A stretch of 64,000 bases of DNA from Aquatica leii (Eukaryota > Arthropoda > Insecta > Coleoptera > Lampyridae), in NCBI GenBank assembly GCA_035610365.1, contig CM069436.1:56311505-56375504 (forward strand), written 5' to 3'. The notes beneath the pieces are model-generated. The model was not told the origin of the DNA. It did no database searches and was given only the letters and a program-made list of their open reading frames with translations. The position numbers and the translations under genes are program-made. This document shows, one piece after another, positions 52,840 through 63,074 of the stretch; position 1 is the first letter of the stretch; each line of letters opens with the position of its first letter.

Positions 52840-55640
52840 TAAGTAGAAATTAATAATAAATCAACAATTCCGATATTAGTAGTGCTAGCAGTAGTTTGTT
52901 GAATATATTCACATTCTGCAGCAGATATTCAAGGGAAGTAAGTCAACACTTAATCTGATGATTGGAGATTTAATATTAAAGTCTCTCTTGCGGTGACCAA
53001 GCAAAAAAATAATAAAATGTCGTTTTGGTAAGCTTATATTATACTATTATTAAAATTTTTCTAATAATTTTAAATTTGATTATCATCTTTCTTAATATAA
53101 ATTATTCGTAGAGATATAAATATAATTTTAGACGTTTGATGACAATTAGTCAAAATATTTAGCACAAATAAGTAAATTATTTGAATACACATATTATAAA
53201 AAAGCTTTTGAATAATTAAGTATACCAAATTTTGTAGCATAACAAAAAATAAACATTTTGCTTTGAGACATTTTTTTGTATTTTTGTGCTATAGTAAATG
53301 AAATAGCAATATATAAATAACAATATTTAAATACGTTATTTTGCATAATTTTATATTTTTTTAAATATTGTAGGTTTTAAATACTTATGATAATTTATAA
53401 TTTAGTAAACAAACTGTATTAAAAAATATACATATTATAGTGTACTATATACATTTGTTAAAGAATTATAACTTAATTGTGTTATATTTTTTTAATAGAC
53501 GTAAGTTATACGTTTTCAGCTGCAATAAACACCAAATTATTAAATAAGCTTTCTTTGTACTAACAACACCCAAGTGTACTACAACTGCAGTAGATTGTGT
53601 AGACTAATTTAATTTTTCTTTGTCTTATTTTGGAAATAAAAAGTTATACTGTTACACAAACGCAATAAAGTTTAAAATTTACATTAAAGTCTTGTTTTAG
53701 TAGTATAAAAAAAATTTTCAAATACAAAATTTAAAAAAAAATGTTTATTTCGTAGTTATGTTAGTGTGTGTTAGTACAGTACTTTTTTTAATACAATAAT
53801 AAATTTAATTAATAAACATTATGTCAATCAAAATAAATGCGCAATTAAAACAAACGCAAAAACCAATTATAAAAACAAAAATTTACTAAATTTAAAACAT
53901 AAAAAAACTACTCTGAAGTAATTTAAAGCATAATGTATAAACAAAAAACAAAATTTCATTTTCATTTCATTTAAATTTGGTTTAAAAATTGGGGAAATTA
54001 TATTTGGTTTAAACATTTATTTAAAAAACAAACATTAATTTATTATATAACAAAGATACAAATTATTTGAAATATTTTAAAATAATAGTTTTTTTGTAAC
54101 AAGAATGGAACATAAGCAACTTGGTAATAATATTAGGTTTAAAGAAATGCATTGAAGATACTTATAAGTGTTAAACATTTTTGATAGATATACAACTTAA
54201 ACAGTTACAAAAAATGGTTAAAAACTGAATTTTTGTTAGTGTTTTGTTAAGCAATGTAACTAAAGTTTACACTTTGCCGTACCGTTAAAATCTATCTACA
54301 ATTTAGCAACTAATTTCTAAAGTTTGGTAAATTATGTAGTGAGTATAAGTTGGAAATTACTTTTTATGTGATGCTAGAATAGTTACAGCTTACTGCAACA
54401 CATTATGTAAGTCAGTAATTGTAATCACATAAGCTGTTATAACAATATTATAAGTGCGCGCTAAAACGCTGTGGCATTAAAATAAAATCCAGGTTTTGCA
54501 AATTATATAAACTATTACGATTATTATTTAAAAACTGTTAATAAACGTAATAACAACATTTTTAATAAAACAATTATTTAAATATAGTCTACTTTTTCAG
54601 AGTTTTGTAAGTCTACAAGTTTGACTATAATTAATTGATTTTTTTTAATTTAAGATAATTTTATAATTATTTAAGTTAATTATATACGTTTATGAATTAT
54701 GCGTTTTAACTAAATAATCATTTTGATTAAGTATTTATTTTATGTAATCAATCCATCGTAATAATAGATGCGTTTTGTTTACTTATCGAATTTGCTTCGT
54801 AAATTTATATTGATTTAGTACACACGTGTAACTTATACTTTGAGGTGTAACCTTATAGCAAATTTTGTTTGCTTACAATTTAGCTTGCTTAGTATTTGGC
54901 CATATTACTTAATTAGTTATTTCAACAATTTAAATTGTTTTAAATTATCTCAATTGTTGTGCTACACATTTATGTTTATGTACTGCATTTTTTATTATTT
55001 ATATTGCAAAACTAAAAAATATATTTTGGGCGTGTCTGGTATTACTTTTGGTTCTATACTAAACCTCAAAGTGTAAATATCTAGCGTCTACAAAAACAAG
55101 ACATTCGTTTAGTATACATTCAGGATTGTAAACTGTTTCAGAAGTGGACAGTGTTCAGTGAAGAGTCCGGCAGCTCATCTTAGTTAGTTTTCAACTAACT
55201 TTAACATTTAACCGTAGGTTTAAAACAACTTGTTTACACTACTTTGAATGTTGCATTGCTCAGCGAACTTGTACTTCTTCTGTCAGTTATCGTAGGGTGG
55301 ATTCATTTTTATGAACTAGAAGACTCTTTAACTTTTGACAGCTTTTGGCGTATGACTCTACTTTTACTTTTTGCCAACACAAATTCCAACTCATGTAGCA
55401 TTATTGGTAATAAATTTAAAGCTTTATATAGTACAAAAGACTTTGTAACCCAAATAATTTTACTTTTTCACCAACCTGTTAACCAGTTTTTAGTTTTGTT
55501 TAAACTCTCGTTTCTTGTGTATGTCGAAGTTTGTATGTTGCCAGGTTTCGATGTACTTTCCGGCGTGTTTTTAGCACCTATGTTATATATCCTTTGGTTA
55601 TTGTCGCAAAATTGACAATTACTGTCTCCCTCTTAAGACT
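52840..55640. other. ~2.8 kb very AT-rich DNA, no gene supported
   Basis: Frames at 54840-55076 and 55244-55615 are Leu/Phe/Tyr-rich and show no domain or context. I treat them as composition-driven. Confidence 0.45.
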
Positions 55641-55798
55641 GCTAGGTCTCAGAACAGGAAACTAGATACGACATCGGTAGAAAGAATCGTGGCGCAGCAT
55701 TTCTCTTTGTTTTGGCAACTTCCTTGAGCATAAAAATAGCAGTCAATGGATTTTTTCTGACCCGATATTCTACTTGAATGGTAACTGTAGACGAACAC

Positions 55799-56650
55799 TT
55801 AAACGTCTGTTCTTTGGAAGACGACGTTTAACATATTTCGAACTAAGATAAGAAGAAAATCCAATTTCGAGTTAGATTCGGGAGTACAAATGTCCTTAGG
55901 TAATCGAGTACGTGGATGTAGACGACGATTACTAACTCTATGAATATCTCGCTTCACATAGCTATTGTTCACTAAGGTATTAGTAAGATGACGGAGTTCC
56001 GAGTCTAGATTCTCTGGTTGGCAAATAGAAAAGGCACGATGAACCAAAGATTCAATAACATAACGTTTCTGTGCAGGATGATGATGAGACGAAGCATGAA
56101 GGTATCTGTCCGTATGGGTGGGTTTGCGATAAAAAGAATGGCCCAGAAGTCCGTCGGGCTTACGAGTCACAAGAACGTCAAGAAATGAAAGAGAACTTTC
56201 GATTTCCATAGTGAATTTGATATATAAGTGTTGATTGTTAAGATGATCAAGAAACTTAGACAATTCAAGATGACAATGAGACCAAACAATAAACGTGTCG
56301 TCAACATACCTAAACCACACTTTAGGTTTAAATATTGATGATTCCTAAGCAACCGTTTCAAAGGATTCCATAAAATTGTTAGCTACTACAGGTGATAGAG
56401 GAGAACCCATAGCAGCACCAAAAACCTGTTCGTAAAACTTATTATCAAATTGGAAGTAAGTAGAGGATAGACACTTATTAATAAGAGGAATCAAACTCAA
56501 GTCCTTGCCATGTTGAGTCAGAATCTGCTTGATGATAATAAGCGAATCCTTGATAGGAACTTTAGTAAAAAGTGAAATAACATCAAAGCTCACGAGAAGA
56601 TCTTGGGGTTTAAGTTTTATAGTTTCTAGACGTTGAATAAAATGCTGTGG
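55799..56650 (-). mobile_element. Penelope-like element copy 2 (5'- and 3'-truncated, inverted)
   Basis: Minus-strand piece of the same family as the plus-strand element at 56652-59339, differing by scattered substitutions. Upstream frame (56345-56665): QHFIQRLETIKLKPQDLLVS, FTKVPIKDSLIIIKQILTQH, AAMGSPLSPVVANNFMESFE. Downstream (55799-56320): MWFRYVDDTFIVW (intact YVDD), SFLDVLVTRKPDGLLGHSFY, RKPTHTDRYLH, then VKRDIHRVSNRRLHP. A stop near 56346 separates the two. Its 5' side stops exactly where the other copy's terminal repeat starts (56650/56652). The GIY-YIG part is gone beyond about 55800. Confidence 0.92.
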
Positions 56651-56651
56651 G

Positions 56652-56741
56652 CGAAACGTTGGCAACTTCGGTTACAACAACAATGACACGGTCCAAACCC
56701 GGAAGACATTCTTATCTTAGTATAGATTCCGGCTGTGGAAG
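56652..56741 (+). repeat. Penelope terminal repeat, 5' copy
   Basis: CGAAACGTTGGCAACTTCGG, continuing through ACAATGACACGGTCCAAACC and CGGAAGACATTCTTATCTTA. Directly repeated at 59250-59339. Confidence 0.9.
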
Positions 56742-57603
56742 AACCTCCGTATTTTCCAAACATTGCCACAAACTCGTCAAACTTTTGTGCAATTTAACCT
56801 TTCTTAGTCGCTGTAGTGACCACAAAATCATTCCTGCTTTCTTCAGAATCAAGTTCCACAGTTAGACACGTTCTTCTAAATTAAGCAAACTAGGCGAGAG
56901 TTAGACACCATTTCGAAACAACTTTTTTATCTTCATCTTGAGCTAGCCAACACTCTATCCCCGGATGATTGGAAACTCTTTGACAACATTACTTACCAGC
57001 AGTCTGATATCACTCTACGACTAACCACTGAAGGTTATCTCAAAAAGTTTCAATTATTAGAATCCAAGCATAGTAAAGTTTCATCTATTACTAACTCCTT
57101 AAAGACGGTTGTCAATTTATTTAGTTTAGTCCTCACCTCACAACAGGAATCGGTTAAGGGTTTGAATTTTGCGGTTGCTGCCAAACGTATTCTTAAAAAA
57201 GCTATTTTTTGTGCTGTTGAGTCTTCTATAAGACATCTTTTTTGCCACATCTTAGATCCCATTCGTATTAACACTGGGAAAATCCTTGAATCATTTAAAA
57301 TTCCTAAATCCAACTTTTCTAAGTAGGAAGAGTTAGCTCTAAAAATATGTTACGAAAATTAATTCTTTTTTGTCTGAGGAAACTTACGCTCTTCTAACTC
57401 ACAATCCTACTTCGAGGATTGAACGTGAGGTCAACCAAATTATCAAATCTTCTAATCTACCTCCTAAAACTAAACGTCGACTTAACCCATCAGATTCTAA
57501 ACCAATACGTCTATAAGAACTTCCCAAAATTCACAAGCAAGGTTTTTCTTTTTGACCTCTTGTCAGTACTATCTAATTTTCTACCTATAAGCTAGCCAAA
57601 TTC
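56740..57603 (+). pseudogene. N-terminal part of Penelope-like protein, frameshifted
   Basis: Pieces in order: HKLVKLLCNLTFLSRCSDHK and IIPAFFRIKFHS (to 56865); NTLSPDDWKLFDNIT and GYLKKFQLLESKHSKVSSIT, QESVKGLNFAVAAKRILKKA, CAVESSIRHLF, IPKSNFSK then TAG (56950-57326); NPTSRIEREVNQIIKSSNLP, KTKRRLNPSDSKPIRL, ELPKIHKQGFSF (57403-57560). SKGLNFA-type and LPKIHK motifs are Penelope signatures upstream of the RT core. Stops at about 57511, 57559 and 57577 and frame changes at about 56880 and 57330 break it. Confidence 0.8.
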
Positions 57604-58335
57604 TTGTCCAACATTCTTTGCGAGTTTACAGGTAAAACTTCTTCTCACATCCTCAACTCTCAGCATTTTATTCAACGTCTAGAAACTATAAAACTTGAAC
57701 CCCAAGATCTTCTCGTGAGCTTTGATGTTACTTCACTTTTTACTAAAGTTCCTATCAAGGATTTGCTTATTATCATCAAACAGATTCTGTCTCAACATGG
57801 CAAAGACTTGAGTTTGGTTCCTCTTATTGATAAGTGTCTATCCTCTACTTACTTCCAATTTGATAACAAGTTTTATGAACAGGTTTCTGGTGCTGCTATG
57901 GGTTCTCCTCTATCACCTATTGTAGCTAACATTTTTATGGAATCCTATGAAACGATTGCTTTGGAATCATCAATATTAAAACCTAAAGTGTGGTTTAGGT
58001 ATGTTGATGACACGTTTATTGTTTGGTCTCATGGTCATCTTGAATTGTCTAAGTTTCTTGATTATCTTAACAATCAACACTTAGATATCAAACCTACTAT
58101 GGAAATCGAAAGCATTGGTTCTCTTCAATTTTTTGACGTTCTTGTGACTCGTAAGCCCGTCGGACTTCTGGGCCATTCTGTTTATCGCAAACCCACCCAT
58201 ACGGACAGATACCTTCATGCTTCCTCTTATCATCATCCTGCACAGAAACGTTCTGTTATTAAATCTTTGGTTCATCGTGTCTTTTCTATTTGCCAACCAG
58301 AGAATGTAGACTCGGAACTCCGTCATCTTACTTGA
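57604..58335 (+). CDS. Penelope-like reverse transcriptase core
   Basis: 243 codons, continuous with upstream coding in the same frame, so its start is not a native one. LLVSFDVTSLFTKVPI (motif A), FDNKFYEQVSGAAMGSPLSP and VANIFMES (motif B), KVWFRYVDDTFIVW (motif C, YVDD), QFFDVLVTRKPVGLLGHSVY, RKPTHTDRYLHASSYHHPAQ. All catalytic residues appear intact. It ends at TGA 58333-58335, after which the same frame continues into the GIY-YIG part, so a single nonsense codon separates the two halves. Confidence 0.92.
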   Translation: MSNILCEFTGKTSSHILNSQHFIQRLETIKLEPQDLLVSFDVTSLFTKVPIKDLLIIIKQILSQHGKDLSLVPLIDKCLSSTYFQFDNKFYEQVSGAAMGSPLSPIVANIFMESYETIALESSILKPKVWFRYVDDTFIVWSHGHLELSKFLDYLNNQHLDIKPTMEIESIGSLQFFDVLVTRKPVGLLGHSVYRKPTHTDRYLHASSYHHPAQKRSVIKSLVHRVFSICQPENVDSELRHLT

Positions 58336-58341
58336 ACTTTA

Positions 58342-59010
58342 GTGAACAATGGTTATGTGAAGCGAGATATTCATAGAGTTATTAATTGTCGTCTACATCC
58401 ACATACTGGATTATCTAAGGACATTTGTACTCCCGAATCCAACTCGAAATTGGCTTTTTTACCCTACTTTCACAAGGTTACGGATCAAATAGGGAAACTT
58501 CTTCGTAAGAATGGTATTAAACCCATATTCAACTCGACAGGCAAAATCTCTCAGTTTCTTCCTTCTTTTAAGGACAAATTTCCTACACTTTCATCTCAAG
58601 GTGTATACCAAATTCCTTGTTCATGTGGTTTAGTCTACATTGGTGAAACCGGTCGTTCCGTCATTACTCGCATTTCAAAACATGATCGTTGTATAAGGAA
58701 AAGGTATATTTCTAAGTCTGCGGTTGCTGAACATCATTTTACTACAGGTCACAAGATAGATTTTGATAATGTTTCGTTGATTGCCAAATCTCCATTCTTT
58801 TTCAACAGGAAATTCCGAGAAAGCATAGAAATCATCATACACCCCAATAACTTTAATCGCGATCATGGTTTCGAGCGATTTCCTCTTTGGTTTCCGGTCA
58901 TTAGTCATTTATCGAAAACACGCCCCCTATCAACCGTAACCCAATCAGAGTCAAGCTCAACTGTCACGGACGATCCATTTCCTTTATATTCGGAGATTAT
59001 TTCTTCCTAA
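58342..59010 (+). CDS. Penelope-like C-terminal part with GIY-YIG endonuclease
   Basis: 222 codons in the same frame as the RT. Begins NNGYVKRDIHRV (linker), then SQGVYQIPCSCGLVYIGETG and RSVITRISKH: the GIY-YIG core as GVY...YIG with CxC before YIG and catalytic Arg. It continues with AVAEHHFTTGHKIDFDNVSL (the H-TGH-I-F motif), FRESIEIIIHP (catalytic Glu) and NRDHGFERFPLWFPVI. A Ser/Thr-rich tail ends at the TAA after 59007. The nuclease nicks the target to prime reverse transcription. Sequence integrity is high. Confidence 0.92.
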   Translation: MNNGYVKRDIHRVINCRLHPHTGLSKDICTPESNSKLAFLPYFHKVTDQIGKLLRKNGIKPIFNSTGKISQFLPSFKDKFPTLSSQGVYQIPCSCGLVYIGETGRSVITRISKHDRCIRKRYISKSAVAEHHFTTGHKIDFDNVSLIAKSPFFFNRKFRESIEIIIHPNNFNRDHGFERFPLWFPVISHLSKTRPLSTVTQSESSSTVTDDPFPLYSEIISS

Positions 59011-59022
59011 GTCACTTCTATG

Positions 59023-59220
59023 GAGTTTAGAATCTGGCTTGTTCACAAGTTAATTACCTAACTCGGTAGTAGTTTTTTGTTAGATTTTCGTTTGCTTTTT
59101 CAAGTTATTGTTTTCTTTCATACCTTTTCAGAGTTTAGATTATGGTTTGTTTCACAAGTGAATAACCTAACTTTCGAGAAGTTTTTAGTTACATTTCGGT
59201 TGCTTGTTTGAGTTTTGCGA
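59023..59220 (+). repeat. ~105-bp imperfect tandem duplication in Penelope 3' UTR
   Basis: The unit GGAGTTTAGAATCTGGCTTG...AACTCGGTAGTAGTTTTT recurs as AGAGTTTAGATTATGGTTTG...AACTTTCGAGAAGTTTTT from about 59128. Lies between the stop codon and the terminal repeat. Confidence 0.7.
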
Positions 59221-59249
59221 TTTATCTCACGCCCTCTTACGAAAGTGGA

Positions 59250-59339
59250 CGAAACGTTGGCAACTTTGGTTACAACAACAATGACACGGTCCAAACCCGG
59301 AAGACATTCTTATCTTAGTTTAGATTCCGGTCGTGGAAG
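59250..59339 (+). repeat. Penelope terminal repeat, 3' copy
   Basis: Near-identical to 56652-56741. CGAAACGTTGGC resembles the GAAAC-(N)UH end of hammerhead ribozymes known from Penelope terminal repeats, but no CTGATGA box lies upstream in this copy. Confidence 0.9.
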
Positions 59340-59596
59340 CCTTTGCTATTACATATTTTGAACTGTTTTCTAATCTAGTTGATCTAAGCCACAACCAAGC
59401 TTGGGTACTGCCAATTTCTTAGTATTGTGAAACTCCATTCCGTAATGCTTACCGCAAATGTTCATATAACAGCTTTTCACATAGTTTTAAAACTTTTCCT
59501 AACGTCGCCGGGGTTGCTGTTTTTGTAGTTTATCTAAACGCCCAAAATTCTTTTTAAATACAAATGGATCCCCTCTGGACATTTTAAAATCCTCGT

Positions 59597-60560
59597 TTAC
59601 AAAATGTGCGATGGCGTAACTTTTCTGGTTTGGAACAGGTCTTGTTGTTCCTTGGTTGTGACTTTGAACATAGCTTTTACAAAACCCTCGTAAATGCTTA
59701 TATACTTATTAAAGTTTATTCCATCGACTTGATTTTGAGGTTTGCTTGTAATGCTGCATCGGACTTGGGCTTGCGTAACGTTGTTATCGCCAGCAAACGG
59801 AGTTAGACGATTAATGTGGACTACTTTTGGTTTGCTTCTGGGTGATTTTTCAATGCGATATGAGACGTTATTAATACGTTGCACGACTTCATAAGGGTCC
59901 TCCCCATTGCTTTTGCAGCTTCAACCACAAACCACGTCTTTTTTGTGGTTATGCAACCAAACCATGTTGCCATGTTGAAACTCACCGTTTTGGGCTTCGA
60001 CGTCATTCTGGTCTTTATTCTGTCACTACAAATGTGTTTGCTTTTACGGACAGCTTGATGTACTTTTTCTATCCGCTCCGTCTTCTTCTTTTTCCTGTCT
60101 TCGTCGAAATTAGAGGTCGCATGGCAGTCGTATTTCGCGACAGAGCATGACACAAGATGGTGTTTGATGCAATGGCGTCGTTCTAGTTTTCTAAATTCTC
60201 AACAGTCGGCAAACTTCTTGAAATAATGCAAACCCAAAGTTATGGCCTTAGTCAAAATTTAATTCAACTAAACTCCAAACCGACAAAAAACTCTTTTTCT
60301 AATACGTCTGCATTTACTTCTTGATCAGGTATGGCTTAAGCATGCGTTTATTTTGTGAAATAATCCATCGCCTACAGAATGTAGTTGTTTTTTGAATCCG
60401 ATTCTAGGAACGGTTCGGCGATGTCAATCGCTACTCTGCCTGAAAGACTTTCCACGTTATATTGTATCATCGGTGCGTTACGCTTTTTAGTTAGACCATT
60501 TTCTGATACGCAGAACGTGCACTTACAGCATTACTTTTGGTCCGGTCTTTTGTGTCATAG
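59597..60560 (-). pseudogene. Gypsy integrase, frameshifted
   Basis: Catalytic core pieces at 60280-60500: APMIQYNVES, RVAIDIAEPFLESDSKKQ (first Asp in AIDI) and AMDYFTK (second Asp), then AIPDQEVNADVLEKEFFVGL. The following part (59821-60153) has ERIEKVHQAVRKSKHICSDR and FNMATWFGCI. The C-terminal part (59597-59884) reads VSYRIEKSPRSKPKVVHINR-LTPF, the standard end of Gypsy integrases that contacts DNA. Frame changes around 59870 and 60160. Integrase inserts the element cDNA into the chromosome. Confidence 0.88.
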
Positions 60561-60830
60561 TCATACTTTGGAGTCTCTCAATCTATCGGGCTATTTGTGC
60601 TTCCGGATTTCAAAACTGCAATAGCCATTTTAAGGCAGCGTGGTCCGTCCATACAAAGATTTGTATAAGTGTTCTATGAATTTGACGACTGGCTGTTGGA
60701 CGGCGTGAATTTTGTTGTTTCGGCCGAGCGTCTCCGGTATTAACTTTATGCTTCACCACATTAGTTTTTTTTTAAAACCACTGGTCAGCGTGAACACATC
60801 TTAATACTGTTGGATTACCGCTTGCTGAAT

Positions 60831-61590
60831 TTAGCTGAGGTTTTGGCACTTGGAGGTAAGAATGTCCAATAGATATCGTGGACACGTCTTTGGCGACGTA
60901 TTTTTTCTAGCATTCACGCATCTAACTATTTGAAATACTGACGTGCATTGGCCTACTACGGTCTTCGTTTTTAACGTCACTGGATCTGAGTTGATATTCA
61001 AGATTCTTACTGACATTATGTTTGTTATTCGTACAAATGTTCTGCCAACAAGTAAACCTTTTTCAATCAAGCCACCTTCCATTGGTTCAATAGTACGAAT
61101 GTAGTTTTTTCGGAGATTTCCAAGCGTGCCAGCACCACATCTTCAGTTTTTCAAAGCAGAGTTCACTCAATAAGACTCGCACGGCTGCCTTCTCTGAGGA
61201 TGGAAAAAAGATTTCTTTACTGTCGATATTTAGGACATCCTTTTTTATATCCAAATAGAACCCATACTTCTTCATAACGTCCATTCCCATAATAACTTTT
61301 TTTGTTATGTTTGCTACCAGTACTTAGTGGTTGAGTACTACATTTCCAATGGCGACTTTTACTTGTCTGCAAGTAGGTATGTGTTTTCTGATTTTCCAGT
61401 AATATATCAGGACGAATGATGGTCCTCGTTGCTTCCGTGTCAACCAATAACTGAATACTTTGTTTATTAATTTTGCCATCGAGAAAAATGCTATGCAATT
61501 GTTGCATAAGTGATGCCATTTGAATGGTGATCTCCGGTACATGACTAGTTGAAATTAAGTTTTGTCTCCTTTGGTCAACTCGTTCCAAGC
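60831..61590 (-). pseudogene. Gypsy protease and linker, second copy with DTEA
   Basis: Protease: QSIQLLVDTEATRTIIRPDI (about 61390-61450) with Glu in place of the active-site Gly, as in the copy at 38761-38780. Then MGMDVMKKYGFYLDIKKDVL and FPSSEKAAVRVLLSE (61087-61290). The linker at 60831-61082 reads GLIEKGLLVGRTFVR, NSDPVTLKTKTVVGQC. Upstream, EITIQMASLMQQLHSIFLDG belongs to the gag-protease spacer. Several frame changes, around 61085 and 61330. Confidence 0.85.
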
Positions 61591-61594
61591 TTTT

Positions 61595-62384
61595 GAGCGC
61601 TATTCTTGTTTTTTTCTTAGATTAGGTTTTTTTAGTGCGGTGTCGTTGTACGTGGCTATGTCAGCTTCAAACCCTTGAAGACTTTCCGCAGCTTTTTGAA
61701 CACGGTTCTTTATTTAGGCTTAGTACACCTGTTGAAGATAAGCATCTTTATATCTCAGGTCTAAACGTAAAATTAAGAATGTGTAATTTCCTTGGAGGTG
61801 GTCAGGAACAGTGTCCAATATTCCAAACGCTTCTCTACGTAAGACAACTATTAAAAACATCGCTTTATGCTAGTTGTTTTAACCATAAGCTGTAGCTGCG
61901 GTTTTAAACTGCATTTAGTATGATGACTAAGAAGTTTTTCAATTAAAATTGGTGTGTAAAATCTTAACTTTGTGCGTAGCTTTTTCTCGATAGTCTATTA
62001 AATCTGCGCTTGTGACATCCCTTTTACCGTGACAATTTTTTGGTTTATTTTTTCTTTAAGCAGTTTTATTTTGTCTTCGAATTTATCCTCTATAGCTTCT
62101 ATTTTGTTTTCTAAACTTTTGCATATTTTTTTTCTTAAGTTGAACATATTTGCTTGAGTGTCTTTTTAAACAACTTTAATTCGTTATTTGATGTTTTATT
62201 TTTTACTTTTTTTAGACTAGAATTTTCTTTAATTTTCTGAGAATGTTTGGACAGTTTTTTTTTTATTTCTCTAAAATGGTCTTTTATTTTCTGAGAACTT
62301 TTGGACAGTTTTTTTTATACTTTTATTCACTGTTTCTTGATCATATGTTATTGATTCGAGAAATACAAATAGTTTTGCAACCAT
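61595..62384 (-). pseudogene. Gypsy gag, degraded
   Basis: Coiled Lys/Glu-rich N-terminus from the ATG at about 62384. The capsid remnant (61640-61870) is recognisable by comparison with copy 1 (…REAFGI-D-VPDHLQ and AYLQQVYxAQI-type phrases in shifting frames). The zinc-knuckle region is lost near 61600. No long frame survives. Confidence 0.7.
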
Positions 62385-62634
62385 TTTCCCTTGATAACGG
62401 TATAAGTTTATAACACGAATAAAAGTTTAACAAGATATGCGGTTACTTTTAAAGTGCATTTTTTTATATAACACAAATTTTCAATAATGAACGATTCTTT
62501 ATTATTAAATGACTAAATAATATGCATTGAGCTAAGTTTGTAAACATACACAAAGCATGAACTAATGACTTGTTTACACGGGAGTGAATATTTATATTTC
62601 CACATTAAAACTGCGACCCCGCACTTAACACTAC

Positions 62635-63070
62635 TGTAACGATTTTAAAAACTAATTTATTTGCAAACTAAATGTTGACACGAGTTAATTTAACTACTTC
62701 TAACCAACACTAATAAAATGCCACGGTATTTAAGTATTAATTTACAGACCAGTTATCACTATCACTCGAAAAATAATGTTTGCGGATAACTTTTGTTTAT
62801 CTAAAAAGATATTTGTTTATGCCGAAAACACGTACACTTACAATCCCGTATTAATTTTTTACTAGCACGTGCATCTTATTCATTTATTTTAGCACACGCC
62901 TTAATCACTTATTTATTTAAACCGACAAAGTCTTCTTCTCGATTCAATTTGAAAGCTGCTTCCATAGCATACTTTTTATATATTTTTGTTATCAGTGTCG
63001 AGAATGTTCTATATCTTTCGGTTATTGTCTCAAAGTTGACAATTACTTTAAAAATGTTTGAATATAATAC
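62635..63070 (-). repeat. LTR of Gypsy copy 2
   Basis: Ends …AATCGTTACA at 62635 on the minus strand, as in the LTR of copy 1. Shared blocks ACCGAAAGATATAGAA (about 63005-63022), GTTATCCGCAAACAT-type and ATTAAGGCGTGTGCTAAA. The outer boundary near 63070 is approximate because this copy is diverged. Confidence 0.65.
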
Positions 63071-63074
63071 TTAC

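Larger units (their letters stand above)
56652..59339 (+). mobile_element. Penelope-like element copy 3, nearly complete with terminal direct repeats
   Basis: Bounded by two 90-bp direct repeats (56652-56741 and 59250-59339, starting CGAAACGTTGGCAACTTYGG) that differ at only about five positions. The single protein (56740-59010) has N-terminal, RT and GIY-YIG parts in order. Direct terminal repeats (pLTRs) of this kind are usual for Penelope-like elements. Length 2.69 kb. The 3' untranslated part (59011-59249) contains a tandem duplication. Confidence 0.9.
59540..63070 (-). mobile_element. Ty3/Gypsy element, same family as 37450-40462, RT deleted
   Basis: Minus order: LTR (62635-63070), gag from ATG near 62384 (MVAKLFVFLES), protease (61090-61590), linker (60831-61082), then directly integrase (59597-60560). 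RT and RNase H are missing at the join near 60620-60830. The family link to 37450-40462 rests on the shared protease (LLVDTEAT-TI-RPD), linker (the IEPIEG/MEGG region, VTLK-type) and LTR blocks. No 3' LTR is recognised; the element fades near 59540 next to the Penelope terminal repeat. Confidence 0.88.

Noticed and set aside
55244..55615. 123-codon Leu/Val-rich plus frame as a membrane protein gene
   Set aside because: Hydrophobic composition follows from T-rich sequence. No domain, upstream exon or promoter is seen, and the minus strand is equally protein-like.
55590..55625. LTR fragment similar to the Gypsy LTR at about 63005-63050
   Set aside because: Only ~30 bp (GGTTATTGTCNCAAANTTGACAATTACT) are shared. 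Without flanking similarity or element context this is too little to call an LTR.
59225..59262. Hammerhead ribozyme in the plus-strand Penelope terminal repeat
   Set aside because: GAAACGTTGGC fits the 3' half of the motif, but no CTGATGA box is present upstream in either repeat copy, so I do not call a ribozyme there.
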